64,000 nucleotides of DNA from Myxacorys almedinensis A (GTDB lineage: Bacteria; Cyanobacteriota; Cyanobacteriia; Leptolyngbyales; Leptolyngbyaceae): assembly GCF_010091945.1 (NCBI RefSeq), contig NZ_WVIE01000012.1:62001-126000 (forward strand), in the 5' to 3' direction. Position 1 is the stretch's first letter. Every line of letters starts with the position of its first letter. Under the pieces are notes generated by a model. It was not told the DNA's origin, did not search any database, and saw only the letters and a program-made list of their open reading frames with translations. Made by a program: the position numbers and the translations under genes. Of the stretch, positions 54,250-63,835 are shown one piece after another.

Positions 54250-56034
54250 ATGCTGGTGGCTTCCAATCGAGGGTTTTTGCGGTTTTGGGTTTTTGCAGTT
54301 TTGACCTGTTTGATCGCGATCGCAGCGGCGGCGTGCAGTCCCCAAGACTTTAAAACGCAAGCCGCCCAGACAACACAAATCGTCGCACGGATGGGATCGG
54401 GACCAAAAACATTCAACTACGCGATGAATGATTCCTCCCCAAACATTTTTGGCTATACCTACACAGGGCTGATCGAGACGACAGGTGCGGGAGAGTTAGA
54501 ACCTGGGTTAGCCGAGTCTTGGACAATTTCAGCCGATAAACTAAAATTTGTGTTTACGCTGCGCGACGCCCTGAAGTGGTCAGATGCAAAGCCGCTAACC
54601 GCAGACGACGTGATTTTTACATTTCAGGATGTTTACTTTAACCCTAAAATTCCAACAAATGTGCGGAGCATTTTTGCGATCGGCGAATCGAGAGCGCTGC
54701 CGTTGATCAAGAAAATTAGCGATCGCCAAGTTGAGTTTACGCTGCCAGAGGCATTTTCTCCTTTTCTACGAAGTATTGCTTCGTCTGCCATCTTGCCTGC
54801 TCATGCCTTGCGGAGCGCTGTTTCTGAGAACGATCCGAAGGGCAATCCAAAATTTATTTCAACCTGGGGGACAGGGACAAATCCGAATGAAATTGTGGTG
54901 AATGGTCCTTACCGGATTGCTGCTTATAACCCCAATCAGCGCATTATTTATGAGCGAAATCCTTACTATTGGCGCAAAGATCCGCAGGGTCGCCCCCTTC
55001 CCTATATCGAACGAGTGGTGTCACAAATTGTTGAATCGGCTGATACTGCACTGATTCAATTTCGCTCAGGTAGTTTAGATGTTTTAGACATTGGCCCAAC
55101 TTCGTTTCAGTTACTTAAGGCAGGAGAAAAACGAGGAAATTTTACGATTTACAATGGTGGCCCTTCGGCAGGCACATCATTTATTGCCTTTAATCTTAAT
55201 CAAGGAAAACGCAATGGTAAGCCATTAATTAGCCCAATTAAATCTAGTTGGTTTAACACCGTTGAGTTTAGGCAAGCTATTGCTTATGGCATTAATCGTT
55301 CTGCAATGATTAACAATATTTATCGAGGGCTTGCAGAACCTCTAGACTCACCTGTGGCAATTCAAAGTCCTTACTATTTACCTCCTGAAAAAGGGTTGAA
55401 AGCCTATGATTACAATCCCGAAAAGGCAAAAGAATTACTAAAATCAGCAGGGTTTAAATACAACGCTCAAGGACAAGTTTTAGATTCAAAAGGAAACCGA
55501 GTCCGGTTTACGATTAACGGAAATTCTGGAAGCCGAACAGTTGAGGCACTTCTTTCACAGATGAAAGGCGACTTAAGCAAAATCGGAATTCAAGTAGATG
55601 CTCAGATTATTGATTTCGGAACATTAGTAGAAAGAATCACCAACAGTTTAGATTTTGATTGCGTTTTTCTGGGCTTTGGTAATGATGTTGAGCCGAACAG
55701 TGTCGCTAATTTGTGGCAGCCTGATGGTGAATCTCATTTGTTCAATCAAAAGCCATTGACAGGAACCATTGAAGGGCGAGTTATTGCCGATTGGGAAGCC
55801 GAAATTGGTACTATTTTTACTCAGGCAGCCCAAGAATATGATGAGCCAAAACGAGCAGCGCTTTATGCCAGAATGCAACAAATTGCTCAAGAAAAACTTC
55901 CGTTGATTCACTTAGTCAATTCATTGTCATTTTCGGCAGCACGTAACACGGTTCAAGGAGTTGAATTGTCGCCCCTGAGCTATGAGCAAACTATGTGGAA
56001 TGTTGCAAAAATGCAAGTAATTGAAGATAAGTAG
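54250..56034 (+). CDS. Peptide/nickel-type ABC substrate-binding lipoprotein (SBP_bac_5), first of a tandem pair
   Basis: 594 residues. The signal sequence ends with a lipobox at Cys29 (AAAACSPQ). The SBP family 5 body shows FTLRDALKWSDAKPLTADDV, a GPYRI...ERNPYYWRKD segment, FRQAIAYGINR and the closing LPLIHLVNS region. It should deliver peptides or another medium-sized solute to a Dpp/Opp-type permease, but no permease or ATPase gene is nearby. The next gene is a paralogue with about half the residues identical by eye, so a local duplication is likely. The ligand is unknown. Confidence 0.9.
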   Translation: MLVASNRGFLRFWVFAVLTCLIAIAAAACSPQDFKTQAAQTTQIVARMGSGPKTFNYAMNDSSPNIFGYTYTGLIETTGAGELEPGLAESWTISADKLKFVFTLRDALKWSDAKPLTADDVIFTFQDVYFNPKIPTNVRSIFAIGESRALPLIKKISDRQVEFTLPEAFSPFLRSIASSAILPAHALRSAVSENDPKGNPKFISTWGTGTNPNEIVVNGPYRIAAYNPNQRIIYERNPYYWRKDPQGRPLPYIERVVSQIVESADTALIQFRSGSLDVLDIGPTSFQLLKAGEKRGNFTIYNGGPSAGTSFIAFNLNQGKRNGKPLISPIKSSWFNTVEFRQAIAYGINRSAMINNIYRGLAEPLDSPVAIQSPYYLPPEKGLKAYDYNPEKAKELLKSAGFKYNAQGQVLDSKGNRVRFTINGNSGSRTVEALLSQMKGDLSKIGIQVDAQIIDFGTLVERITNSLDFDCVFLGFGNDVEPNSVANLWQPDGESHLFNQKPLTGTIEGRVIADWEAEIGTIFTQAAQEYDEPKRAALYARMQQIAQEKLPLIHLVNSLSFSAARNTVQGVELSPLSYEQTMWNVAKMQVIEDK

Positions 56035-56081
56035 GTTGCAGTCTTTGTTTGTAGATGTTGGCTTGTTTTAACCATTAGAAG

Positions 56082-57905
56082 ATGGGGTGGAAGATGAAGG
56101 TTCAAACTGCTTGGCGATGGGTTGCGATCGCGCTGTTATTTGCGATCGCGCTTTCCCTTCCTTTCACCTTAACAAGCTGCAATCCTCAGCGTTATAAAAC
56201 TCAAGCTGCACAAGTCTCTCAGTTAGTTTTATCAACACCAAGTGATCCACAAACCTTTAACTATGCCAACAATCAATCATTTCCAAATATCTTTCTTTTT
56301 ACCTATACAGGGCTAACCAGAGAAAATGGATTGACAGGAGAATATGAGCCAGATCTAGCCGAATCATGGACAATTTCTAAAGATAAAAAGCAAGTTATTT
56401 TTACTTTACGACCCAATTTGAAATGGTCAGATGGAGTGCCTTTGACAGCAGATGATGTCATTTTCACATACCAAGATGTAGTCTTCAATCCAGATGTGCC
56501 GACGGATATGAAAGATGGAATTCAGATTGGGACAAATAAGGTTTTTCCAAAAGTTCGTAAGTTAAACGAACGACAAGTTGAGTTTAGTTTACCCGAACCG
56601 TTTGCGCCTCTGATTGCAGCAACAGCCGCACCAACAGGCATTCTGATTATGCCAAAACATGCCTTGGAAGAATCACTGCGATCGCGGGGGAAAGATGGAA
56701 ATCTCAAGTTTATTTCGACGTGGGCCGCAAACACCGACCCAACTCAAATTGTGACGAATGGGCCCTATCAGATAGAAAGCTATATTCCAGGACAGCGTTT
56801 GATTTTTAAGCGTAATCCGTATTACTGGAAAAAAGATACACAGGGGAACCCATTTCCAAAATCAGAGCGAATTATTTGGCAAATTATTGAAAATCAAGAT
56901 ACTCAACTACTAAAGTTTCGCTCTAAAGAACTCGACGCAATTGGGGATGTTCGCCCCCTGCGCCCAGAGTACTTTTCACTATTGAAAAAAGAGGAAGGAC
57001 GAGGAAATTTTACGGTTCATAATGGCGGTCCTTGGTCAGGCGTATTGTATATGGCATTTAACCTAAATCAAGCGACTAAAAATGGAAAACCAATTGTTGA
57101 TCCGATTAAATCGCGCTGGTTTAACAACCTGGCTTTTCGCCAAGCAGTAGCTTATGGCATCGACCGTCAGCGAATTAACAACAACATTTTTCGGGGATTA
57201 GGCATCGTTCAGAATTCCTTTATTTCGGTTCAAAGTCCTTTTTTTAGATCCCCAAAAGAGGGGCTAAAAATTTATAACTACGATTTAGAGAAAGCCAAAA
57301 GCTTGCTGAAAAATGCAGGGTTCAAATATAACGAACGGGGTCAATTGTTCGATGCAGAAAACCATCGCGTTCGGTTTACGCTAACGACTAATTCAAACAA
57401 TTTAGTCAGGGTTGGAATTGGCGCTCAGATTCGTCAAGATCTTGGCAAACTTGGAATGCAGGTCGATTACAGCACCGTTAATTTTAATACTTTGAGCGAA
57501 AAGCTGAGCACATCTCGTGATTGGGACGCCCATATTATTGGATTTACTGGAGGTCTAGAACCTCATGGTCTTGCAAATTATTGGATGTCGGGTGGAGCGT
57601 CTCACTACTTTAATTTAGGTCCACAAACGGGTCAGCCTGAGCTTAAAGGGTGGCAAGTTAATGAATGGGAAAAAGAAATTGATCAGCTTTTTATTGAAGG
57701 TGCAAGAGAACAAGATCCTCTAAAGCGCAAAAAAATTTATGGCGAGTTTCAAGAGCTTGTGCAACAGCAATTACCTGTGATGCTTTTGGTCAATGACTCG
57801 GCGACAATGGCAGTGCGCGATCGCGTCGAGGGTCTAAAATATTCTGGCTTGCCAAGTTGGGGGCTGTGGAATGTGGAAGAATTGGGTGTCACGACCCAAA
57901 AATAA
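56082..57905 (+). CDS. Peptide/nickel-type ABC substrate-binding lipoprotein, second of the tandem pair
   Basis: 607 residues with the lipobox at Cys33 (LTSCNPQ). It shares the architecture and many segments of the upstream protein: YKTQAAQVSQLVL against the related FKTQAAQTTQIVA, LKWSDGVPLTADDVIFTYQD, KRNPYYWKKDTQG and FRQAVAYGIDRQRINNNIFRG. It starts 47 bases after the first gene, with no terminator between, so the pair is probably one operon. The start could be the ATG at 56082 or the one at 56094. Divergence is highest in the C-terminal third, which may reflect a changed ligand. Confidence 0.9.
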   Translation: MGWKMKVQTAWRWVAIALLFAIALSLPFTLTSCNPQRYKTQAAQVSQLVLSTPSDPQTFNYANNQSFPNIFLFTYTGLTRENGLTGEYEPDLAESWTISKDKKQVIFTLRPNLKWSDGVPLTADDVIFTYQDVVFNPDVPTDMKDGIQIGTNKVFPKVRKLNERQVEFSLPEPFAPLIAATAAPTGILIMPKHALEESLRSRGKDGNLKFISTWAANTDPTQIVTNGPYQIESYIPGQRLIFKRNPYYWKKDTQGNPFPKSERIIWQIIENQDTQLLKFRSKELDAIGDVRPLRPEYFSLLKKEEGRGNFTVHNGGPWSGVLYMAFNLNQATKNGKPIVDPIKSRWFNNLAFRQAVAYGIDRQRINNNIFRGLGIVQNSFISVQSPFFRSPKEGLKIYNYDLEKAKSLLKNAGFKYNERGQLFDAENHRVRFTLTTNSNNLVRVGIGAQIRQDLGKLGMQVDYSTVNFNTLSEKLSTSRDWDAHIIGFTGGLEPHGLANYWMSGGASHYFNLGPQTGQPELKGWQVNEWEKEIDQLFIEGAREQDPLKRKKIYGEFQELVQQQLPVMLLVNDSATMAVRDRVEGLKYSGLPSWGLWNVEELGVTTQK

Positions 57906-58289
57906 GGATAAGCAGTCCACTTTTAGCGAAAGGCAAGAAGCTAAAAAGCGGGCGTGAAAAACTGTCGCAAGGTACATAAAGATAAAGCTGAAATGTGCGA
58001 CGATTTGCGCAAATCTCGAATGACTCTGTATTTACCAGATAATAAAGTTATTTTCTTTACCATACCAATTTCTCAAAATCTCTACATATGCTGAGGTGCG
58101 ATCGCGCAAACTAGTGTAACAATACTATTTCAAAGGTAAGTTAAGTGCTAGCTCAGAAAAAGTGAGCCAAAGGCAAAGTAATAGAGCATGATTTAAGGAA
58201 GTGACTTGAGTATCTTTCATCTACGGAGATGATCAAGTTTACGTATCAGATAGTTCTCGGATTAAAGTTAGATTCTTAGGAATTGAGAC
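57906..58289. other. Intergenic region between the binding-protein pair and the glycosyltransferase
   Basis: 384 bases, AT-rich in its second half. No RNA gene, terminator with a T-run or conserved box was recognised. It probably holds the glycosyltransferase promoter. Confidence 0.35.
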
Positions 58290-59222
58290 ATGGATGGTGC
58301 ACCTTTAGTAAGCATTTTAATTAATAACTATAACTATGCTGGATTCGTCTCCCAAGCGATTGAAAGCGCATTAAACCAGACTTACGATCGCGTAGAAGTT
58401 GTCGTGGTTGATGATGGGTCTAAAGACAATTCGCGGGAAGTAATTGCCAGCTACGGTGAAAAAATCGTTTCAATTTTCAAGCAAAATGGTGGTCAGGCTT
58501 CGGCATTTAACGCCGGATTTGCCGCAAGCCAAGGAGATATTCTTTGTTTTCTTGATGCTGATGATTTGTGCGATTTTAGTAAGGTAAGCCGAGTCGTTGA
58601 AGAGTTTCAAAAACACCCGGATGCAGGCTGGTTATTTCACCTGTTGCAAAAAGTTGACTCCCAGGGAAACGCATTAGCAGATGATAGTAACGAGACTAAT
58701 TTTTCTCAATCGCTGTTCGATTTTAGAGAGAAAATTTCCAAAGGTCAACCGATTCGTACTGTATTTCCAGCAACCAGCGGCTTATGTTTCAAGCGTTACG
58801 TTTTACAGCAGACGTTTCCCATGCCAGAACAGTTGAAAATCTCAGCCGATAATTTTCTACGGCTTTCTGCAATTCACGTAGCGCCAGGTTTGTTGTTGAA
58901 CGAGAAGCTTGCTATGCATAGAATTCATGGATCTAATGCATTCGAGTCTAGAAAAGATATTGCTTATCTTCATGCAGAAACAAACATTCAAACATCCTAC
59001 TATTTGAAAAAGCGTTTTCCTGAAACAAAAGCGTTTACCAATCAGCTTTTTGCTCACTCATTTGGTCGCGTTGCTGGGCGTTCAGGCTTTAATAAGGCTT
59101 CTCAAATTTTCGAGTCTAAAAAGTATCTAGAAGACAATTTTTCTATCGATTCGTGGTTTACTTGTAGCCCTCGAATCCTCTACAATTATGCTAAGTCGAT
59201 GGGGAGTCGTAGCCCCAAGTGA
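58290..59222 (+). CDS. Family 2 glycosyltransferase
   Basis: 310 residues. The GT-A fold is clear: VSILINNYNYAGFVSQAIES, VVVVDDGSKDNS (nucleotide-sugar-binding Asp), NGGQASAFNAGFAASQGD, and the metal-binding DxD in FLDADD. It should transfer a sugar from a nucleotide donor to a polysaccharide, lipid or protein acceptor. There is no membrane segment, and no other cell-surface polysaccharide gene lies beside it, so the acceptor cannot be guessed. Its AT content is higher than that of surrounding genes and it has few GCGATCGC sites, which hints at horizontal origin but is not proof. Confidence 0.9.
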   Translation: MDGAPLVSILINNYNYAGFVSQAIESALNQTYDRVEVVVVDDGSKDNSREVIASYGEKIVSIFKQNGGQASAFNAGFAASQGDILCFLDADDLCDFSKVSRVVEEFQKHPDAGWLFHLLQKVDSQGNALADDSNETNFSQSLFDFREKISKGQPIRTVFPATSGLCFKRYVLQQTFPMPEQLKISADNFLRLSAIHVAPGLLLNEKLAMHRIHGSNAFESRKDIAYLHAETNIQTSYYLKKRFPETKAFTNQLFAHSFGRVAGRSGFNKASQIFESKKYLEDNFSIDSWFTCSPRILYNYAKSMGSRSPK

Positions 59223-59384
59223 GTTTGCAAAGCTGCTTGAAAAGCCTAACCGTTAGCTATTCTTTATTGAATTTATTGTTCTGTTTCGCTTTATTTGATC
59301 GTACGATCGCATAGAGTGGTTAGTCACTTCTGTACTCACTAATGACTAGTCGTTAATTGTTGCTGCGATCGCACTCTATTTTCA

Positions 59385-60185
59385 ATGACTCAACCTGACA
59401 TTCTCAAATCTCTTTTACAATCGGTCTCTCAAGGTCACATTAGCCCTGAAGATGCCCTTGACAAGCTGAAATACTTGGCATACGAACCCGTTGGTGGGTT
59501 TGCCAATATCGATCACCATCGCGCCCTACGGACGGGCTTTCCAGAGGTGATTTGGGGTCCTGGAAAAACGCCAGAACAAATTGCCCAAATTATGCAGGCA
59601 ATGCGCGATCGCAACGCAAGCTTTCCCGGAAATTGGGGAGCGGTGGTGATGGCAACTCGCATCGAAGCAGAGGTCTACGATCGCATTCGGGAAATCATAC
59701 CCCAGGCGATTTATTACTCAACCGCAAAGATTTGCGCCCTAGAAAATGATGGCTTTATGAAGCCTCGCCCCGGTACGATTGGACTACTTTCTGCTGGCAC
59801 AGCCGATCTTCCCGTTGCCGAAGAAGCGGCAATCACCGCAGAGTTGTGCGGCTTTCGGGTGCAGCGGCTTTGGGATGTTGGCGTCGCAGGCATTCATCGG
59901 TTACTCAGCAATGTGCAAGTTTTGACCCAAGCTGATGTGTTAATCGTTGTAGCAGGCATGGAAGGAGCGTTGCCGAGCGTTGTGGCGGGTTTAGCAGATT
60001 GCCCGGTGATTGCTGTACCTACCAGTGTTGGGTATGGAGCCAGTTTTAACGGCATGTCAGCCCTGCTCACGATGCTAAATTCTTGTGCGATTGGGATTGG
60101 AGTAGTCAACATTGACAACGGATTTGGGGCGGCAATGCTGGCAGGGCAAATTCTTAGAACGGCAGCAAAAATTGACAAAGAATAA
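59385..60185 (+). CDS. larB: LarB, nickel-pincer nucleotide cofactor biosynthesis (PurE-like)
   Basis: 266 residues. The N-terminal segment (LKSLLQSVSQGHISPEDALD) precedes a PurE-like domain with the family motifs DHHRALRTGFPEVIWGPGKT, GLLSAGTADLPVAEEA, VVAGMEGALPSVVAGL, PVIAVPTSVGYGASFNG and the C-terminal INIDNGFGAA-type end (VNIDNGFGAAMLA). LarB carboxylates nicotinic acid adenine dinucleotide in the first step of nickel-pincer cofactor synthesis. larC, larE and a LarA-type racemase are not in the window, so the rest of the pathway would have to be elsewhere. It is a stand-alone gene. Confidence 0.92.
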   Translation: MTQPDILKSLLQSVSQGHISPEDALDKLKYLAYEPVGGFANIDHHRALRTGFPEVIWGPGKTPEQIAQIMQAMRDRNASFPGNWGAVVMATRIEAEVYDRIREIIPQAIYYSTAKICALENDGFMKPRPGTIGLLSAGTADLPVAEEAAITAELCGFRVQRLWDVGVAGIHRLLSNVQVLTQADVLIVVAGMEGALPSVVAGLADCPVIAVPTSVGYGASFNGMSALLTMLNSCAIGIGVVNIDNGFGAAMLAGQILRTAAKIDKE

Positions 60186-60364
60186 GACCCGTGAGTTCAG
60201 GGGTTGGGTTGGTCATATTGCCCTCTGTTTGGCGGCTCAAACGTTTGGCATAAGTCATCGATCGCACCGAATAGGGTTCTTCTAAGCTAAATCCAGGGCG
60301 GAGGGTGCTGAAAGATGTACCGTTTCAGCAATCCTAACTCTCGCTTTGCCAAAACTCACGTTAT

Positions 60365-60901
60365 TTAGCTAGTAGAAGTCACAAATCGCTTCCGCAGGGA
60401 ATCTGCTCGCCGCTTCGCCGTTTGGTTGCTAGGTTCAAACTTGAGCGCTTCTTCGTAGGATTCTAGGGCAGGACCAGCTAGTTGCTTACGCTCGTAGGCG
60501 TGACCTAAGTTATTCCATGCCGTCACATAGTCAGGCGCAAGTTTGACAGATTCTTTGTAATTTTTAAGCGCCAAATCATATTGCTCTTGGGCAAAGTAAG
60601 AAAACCCAAGCGCGTTATACACGGCGGCGAGGTCTTGTCCTTCTAACGTTTCAGCTTTGAGTGCTTTTTGAAATTGCGCGATCGCTTGGACAAATAATCG
60701 CTTATCGAGCAAAATGCTGCCCAGTTCATAATATTCTTCTGCTGTGCCTTTTTCTTTGCTCAGTTTTTTCTGTAAGCGAGACAGCGCATTCTCGACCCGA
60801 CGGGTTTTAAGCACTTGTTGCACAATGAAGAAGACAGCAATCCCCAAGAGCAAGAGCAACAGCGAAATATAAACGAGTGGAAATGAGGTGTTACTATCCA
60901 T
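60365..60901 (-). CDS. Ycf37-like TPR protein (photosystem I assembly)
   Basis: 178 residues from the ATG at 60901; a TTG further up at 60934 is not needed. One N-terminal membrane helix (about 6-27, PLVYISLLLLLLGIAVFFIV) is followed by a basic linker and three TPR motifs: GTAEEYYELGSILLDKRLF, AAVYNALGFSYFAQEQYDLA and VTAWNNLGHAYERKQLAGP. The layout fits Ycf37, a thylakoid protein that helps photosystem I assembly in cyanobacteria and some algal plastids. The assignment is from architecture and remembered sequence pattern; another membrane TPR protein is possible. It follows the binding-protein gene after 52 bases and may share the rpmI-rplT transcript. Confidence 0.72.
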   Translation of the reverse strand: MDSNTSFPLVYISLLLLLLGIAVFFIVQQVLKTRRVENALSRLQKKLSKEKGTAEEYYELGSILLDKRLFVQAIAQFQKALKAETLEGQDLAAVYNALGFSYFAQEQYDLALKNYKESVKLAPDYVTAWNNLGHAYERKQLAGPALESYEEALKFEPSNQTAKRRADSLRKRFVTSTS

Positions 60902-60953
60902 AGCTTTAATCGAGCGTGAACTAAAGTGAAGCAAGACCCAGAAGGTTGACTCC

Positions 60954-61763
60954 CTATTTCAGGGTAGCCCAAGGCAGACCCCAATAGATCGCCCGTTTCT
61001 GAAGCCAACCCTCCGACTGCCACTGTGCGATCGCGCGGTTTACTCGTTGCTGCAACTCGGTGTATTGCACTCCTTTAGGCAACACCACACAGAGCGGCTC
61101 GATCGATAGGCGCACTGGCAAAACCCGGTATCCTGACGCGGTTTGCGCCCAGCCCGTTAGCATAGAAACATCTGCGGCAAATGCATCGACTGTGCCTGCG
61201 TCTAACAAGTCTCGTGCCGCTTGATAAGAGTCTACGCCTACGAGGTTGAGGTGAGGCAATTTGTAGCGCAGCGTCGCGATCGTACTTGAGCCATTCAAAA
61301 CGGCGATCCGGAGGTTGGCAGAACCAAGCGTTTGTTTGCTCAGATCGGCTTCGGTCTGAAGGGTGAGGCTGCGAGTGATCAGCCCCGTGCCATCGAAATA
61401 GTAGGGCAAACTGAAATGCACAATTCGGGCACGAGATACGGTGTTGGTGACGCGGGCGATCGCAAGATCAACGCTGCCATTTATGACCGACGGGATGCGA
61501 TCGCGGTTGTTGACAGGCTTCAGTTCAACGGCATCTGAGCGCCCAAATAAATCTTCAGCCAGCCGCCGCGCAAGGTCAATTTCAAAGCCTTGCAGCCTGC
61601 CTGCTTCAGAAAATCCGAGGGGGGGAAGATTATCTTTAACCGCGACAACGAGACGACCGCGATTAACAATGGTTTGCAGATCTGCCGCCAACAAAGAAGG
61701 GGGAACAACGAACTGTACCCCCAACATGCCAAGTCCAACCATTCTAGCGATCGTGGTACGCAT
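60954..61763 (-). CDS. Amino-acid-type solute-binding protein (SBP_bac_3)
   Basis: 269 residues with a cleavable signal peptide (cut near SLLA-AD, position about 27). The SBP family 3 pattern is seen: LQTIVNRGRLVVAVKDNLPP, LGFSEAGRLQGFEIDLARRLAEDL, and the ligand-Arg region NGSVDLAIARVTNT. It should bind a polar amino acid or similar small solute in the periplasm. There is no permease or ATPase beside it. Its start is only 17 bases after the rplT stop, so it appears to be cotranscribed with the ribosomal protein genes, an unexpected pairing. The ligand is unknown. Confidence 0.88.
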   Translation of the reverse strand: MRTTIARMVGLGMLGVQFVVPPSLLAADLQTIVNRGRLVVAVKDNLPPLGFSEAGRLQGFEIDLARRLAEDLFGRSDAVELKPVNNRDRIPSVINGSVDLAIARVTNTVSRARIVHFSLPYYFDGTGLITRSLTLQTEADLSKQTLGSANLRIAVLNGSSTIATLRYKLPHLNLVGVDSYQAARDLLDAGTVDAFAADVSMLTGWAQTASGYRVLPVRLSIEPLCVVLPKGVQYTELQQRVNRAIAQWQSEGWLQKRAIYWGLPWATLK

Positions 61764-61780
61764 GAGATCCAGCGTTGCGG

Positions 61781-62131
61781 CTAACCGTTGGCAACCCGTT
61801 CTAGCACTTTTGTAAACCCAGCCGGGTCGAGGACTGCAAGCTGAGCCAACATTTTGCGATTGATCTGAATATCGGCTTTCTTGAGCTTACCGATAAATTG
61901 GCTGTAGCTCATGCCATGCTGCCGAGCCGCCGCGTTGATGCGCGTGATCCACAACCGACGGAAATCACGTTTTTTCTTGCGGCGATCGCGATACGCATTT
62001 CGCAATGCCTTCATGACTTGCTGATTTGCTGTCCGAAACAGGCTAGAGTGAGACCCTCGAAACCCTTTCGCCAATTTCAAAATTTTCTTGCGGCGCTTAC
62101 GAGCAACGTTACCGCGCTTAACCCGTGCCAT
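61781..62131 (-). CDS. rplT: 50S ribosomal protein L20
   Basis: 116 residues, very basic, starting [20 protein letters not shown], with the characteristic [20 protein letters not shown] and [21 protein letters not shown]20 binds 23S rRNA early in 50S assembly, and in many bacteria it represses its own operon. It lies 112 bases downstream of rpmI, as expected; infC is not adjacent. The length is normal. Confidence 0.98.
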   Translation of the reverse strand: MARVKRGNVARKRRKKILKLAKGFRGSHSSLFRTANQQVMKALRNAYRDRRKKKRDFRRLWITRINAAARQHGMSYSQFIGKLKKADIQINRKMLAQLAVLDPAGFTKVLERVANG

Positions 62132-62243
62132 GATGAGACGTCCTTACTAATATTGAAAACCTGCTGAAAATTTGCTAATGCGCTTTGATAGAGCGCCATT
62201 TCAAATTCTGAAACAATCCCGCCATGATCCTCTGTTGAGTATG

Positions 62244-62441
62244 TTATGCGTAGGGCATCATCAACCGTACATTTTCTGCATCGCGGTCATCCACAACAAC
62301 AGTTCCAGCAAGGCGGCGTCTACGACTTGCGCCTTTGTGCTCTAAAAGGTGTGCTCTGTGGGTCTGGCGGCGCAAAAACTTGCCACTTCCAGTTTTTCTA
62401 AATCGCTTGCTAGCAGACTTGCGGGTTTTAAGCTTAGGCAT
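62244..62441 (-). CDS. rpmI: 50S ribosomal protein L35
   Basis: 65 residues, basic: [20 protein letters not shown], then [13 protein letters not shown] and the C-terminal [17 protein letters not shown]. It is a late-binding protein of the 50S subunit. It heads the rpmI-rplT unit. No L20-type leader RNA structure was recognised in the 180 bases upstream. Confidence 0.98.
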   Translation of the reverse strand: MPKLKTRKSASKRFRKTGSGKFLRRQTHRAHLLEHKGASRRRRLAGTVVVDDRDAENVRLMMPYA

Positions 62442-62630
62442 GGGATTGTTTTAGAATTCGACACAAGGTTCTATCCTACTACGGGATCAGCTAGATACGC
62501 AAGAAAAACCTTTGACCCGGTGAAGTAAATTGAAACTAGCGATGCGTTAAGCAATATCGAAATTAAGTGACTGCTCGACACAGGTTAGACCGCGCCGGTA
62601 TCTCACCAACAGGTAGCCGGATGCATGCAA

Positions 62631-62704
<74 letters not shown>

Positions 62705-62944
62705 AAACCGTATATAACCCTACCATAGACTAATCTTCCGGTGCAAGTGATTTGAACGCATTTTCAGCGCGATCGCATAAAAACCACCAATTTTTTGCAA
62801 CGTAGAATGAACCAGGCAAGCTTCTGATATTCTCGGCATTTGCCCTGCTGTCGGCAACGGATAGAACAGATCAGTTACCTATTTTCAAGCTCAGAAAACC
62901 CTTATCCGCTACATCCGTTACCCCATCTGCTGCCACCCTATCCC

Positions 62945-63835
62945 CTAGAAGGTAAATTCTGACGCCACAATCATCGAGCCAATGCCGCCATCGGTAAAGA
63001 CCTCTAGCAGCAACGAATGCGGCTGTCGTCCATCAATGATGTGTGCTGCCTTAACTCCCTGAGCCAGCGATCGCACGCAACAATTCACCTTGGGAATCAT
63101 TCCCCCCGACACCACACCTTGATCCATCAACTGTCGGGCTTCCTGAATATCCATGCGAGGAATGAGCGTTGAGGGATCTTTGTAATCCTCTAAAATGCCT
63201 GCCGTGTCGGTCAGCAAGATCAGCTTCTCCGCATTGAGGGCAGCCGCAATTTCCCCTGCCACCGTGTCGGCATTAATATTGTATGCCTGCCCCGTTTCGT
63301 CTGCCGCCACGCTCGACACAACCGGAATGTAGCCTGCCTGAACCAGAGACTCAAGAATTTGAGGATTTACTCGGGTGACTTCACCGACAAACCCAACCCC
63401 TTCTTCATCGGCAGGGCGTGCGCCAATCAGTCCGCCATCTTTTCCACACAGCCCGATCGCGGCTCCCCCCGCCTGGTTAATCAGCGACACAATTTCCTTA
63501 TTGACCCGACCGACCAGCACCATTTCCACCACATCCATAGTGGCGGCATCGGTAACGCGCAACCCGTTCTTAAACTGAGGCTCGATACCGAGTTTGTCAA
63601 GCCAAGAGTTAATTTCAGGACCGCCACCGTGCACCAAGATCGGGCGCAACCCGACACACGCCATAAACACCACATCGCGGATGACTTTTGCTTTAAGGCT
63701 GCTGTCTTTCATCGCTGCGCCACCATATTTCACAACGATCGTGCGTCCCGCGAATTTCTGAATGTAGGGGAGAGCCTCGCTAAGGATGCGGACTCGCGTT
63801 TCAGCCGATTCAGGAGCTTCGTTTTGTTTAAGCAT
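62945..63835 (-). CDS. argB: Acetylglutamate kinase
   Basis: 296 residues with the amino-acid-kinase fold: [12 protein letters not shown] with the phosphate-binding Lys, [53 protein letters not shown] and the C-terminal GGIGSMIV. It phosphorylates N-acetylglutamate, the second step of arginine synthesis. In cyanobacteria this enzyme is bound by the PII protein, which relieves arginine feedback inhibition when nitrogen is plentiful. The residues near the N-terminus match the arginine-sensitive, hexameric type with an N-terminal helix ([19 protein letters not shown]). No other arg gene is adjacent. Confidence 0.96.
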   Translation of the reverse strand: MLKQNEAPESAETRVRILSEALPYIQKFAGRTIVVKYGGAAMKDSSLKAKVIRDVVFMACVGLRPILVHGGGPEINSWLDKLGIEPQFKNGLRVTDAATMDVVEMVLVGRVNKEIVSLINQAGGAAIGLCGKDGGLIGARPADEEGVGFVGEVTRVNPQILESLVQAGYIPVVSSVAADETGQAYNINADTVAGEIAAALNAEKLILLTDTAGILEDYKDPSTLIPRMDIQEARQLMDQGVVSGGMIPKVNCCVRSLAQGVKAAHIIDGRQPHSLLLEVFTDGGIGSMIVASEFTF

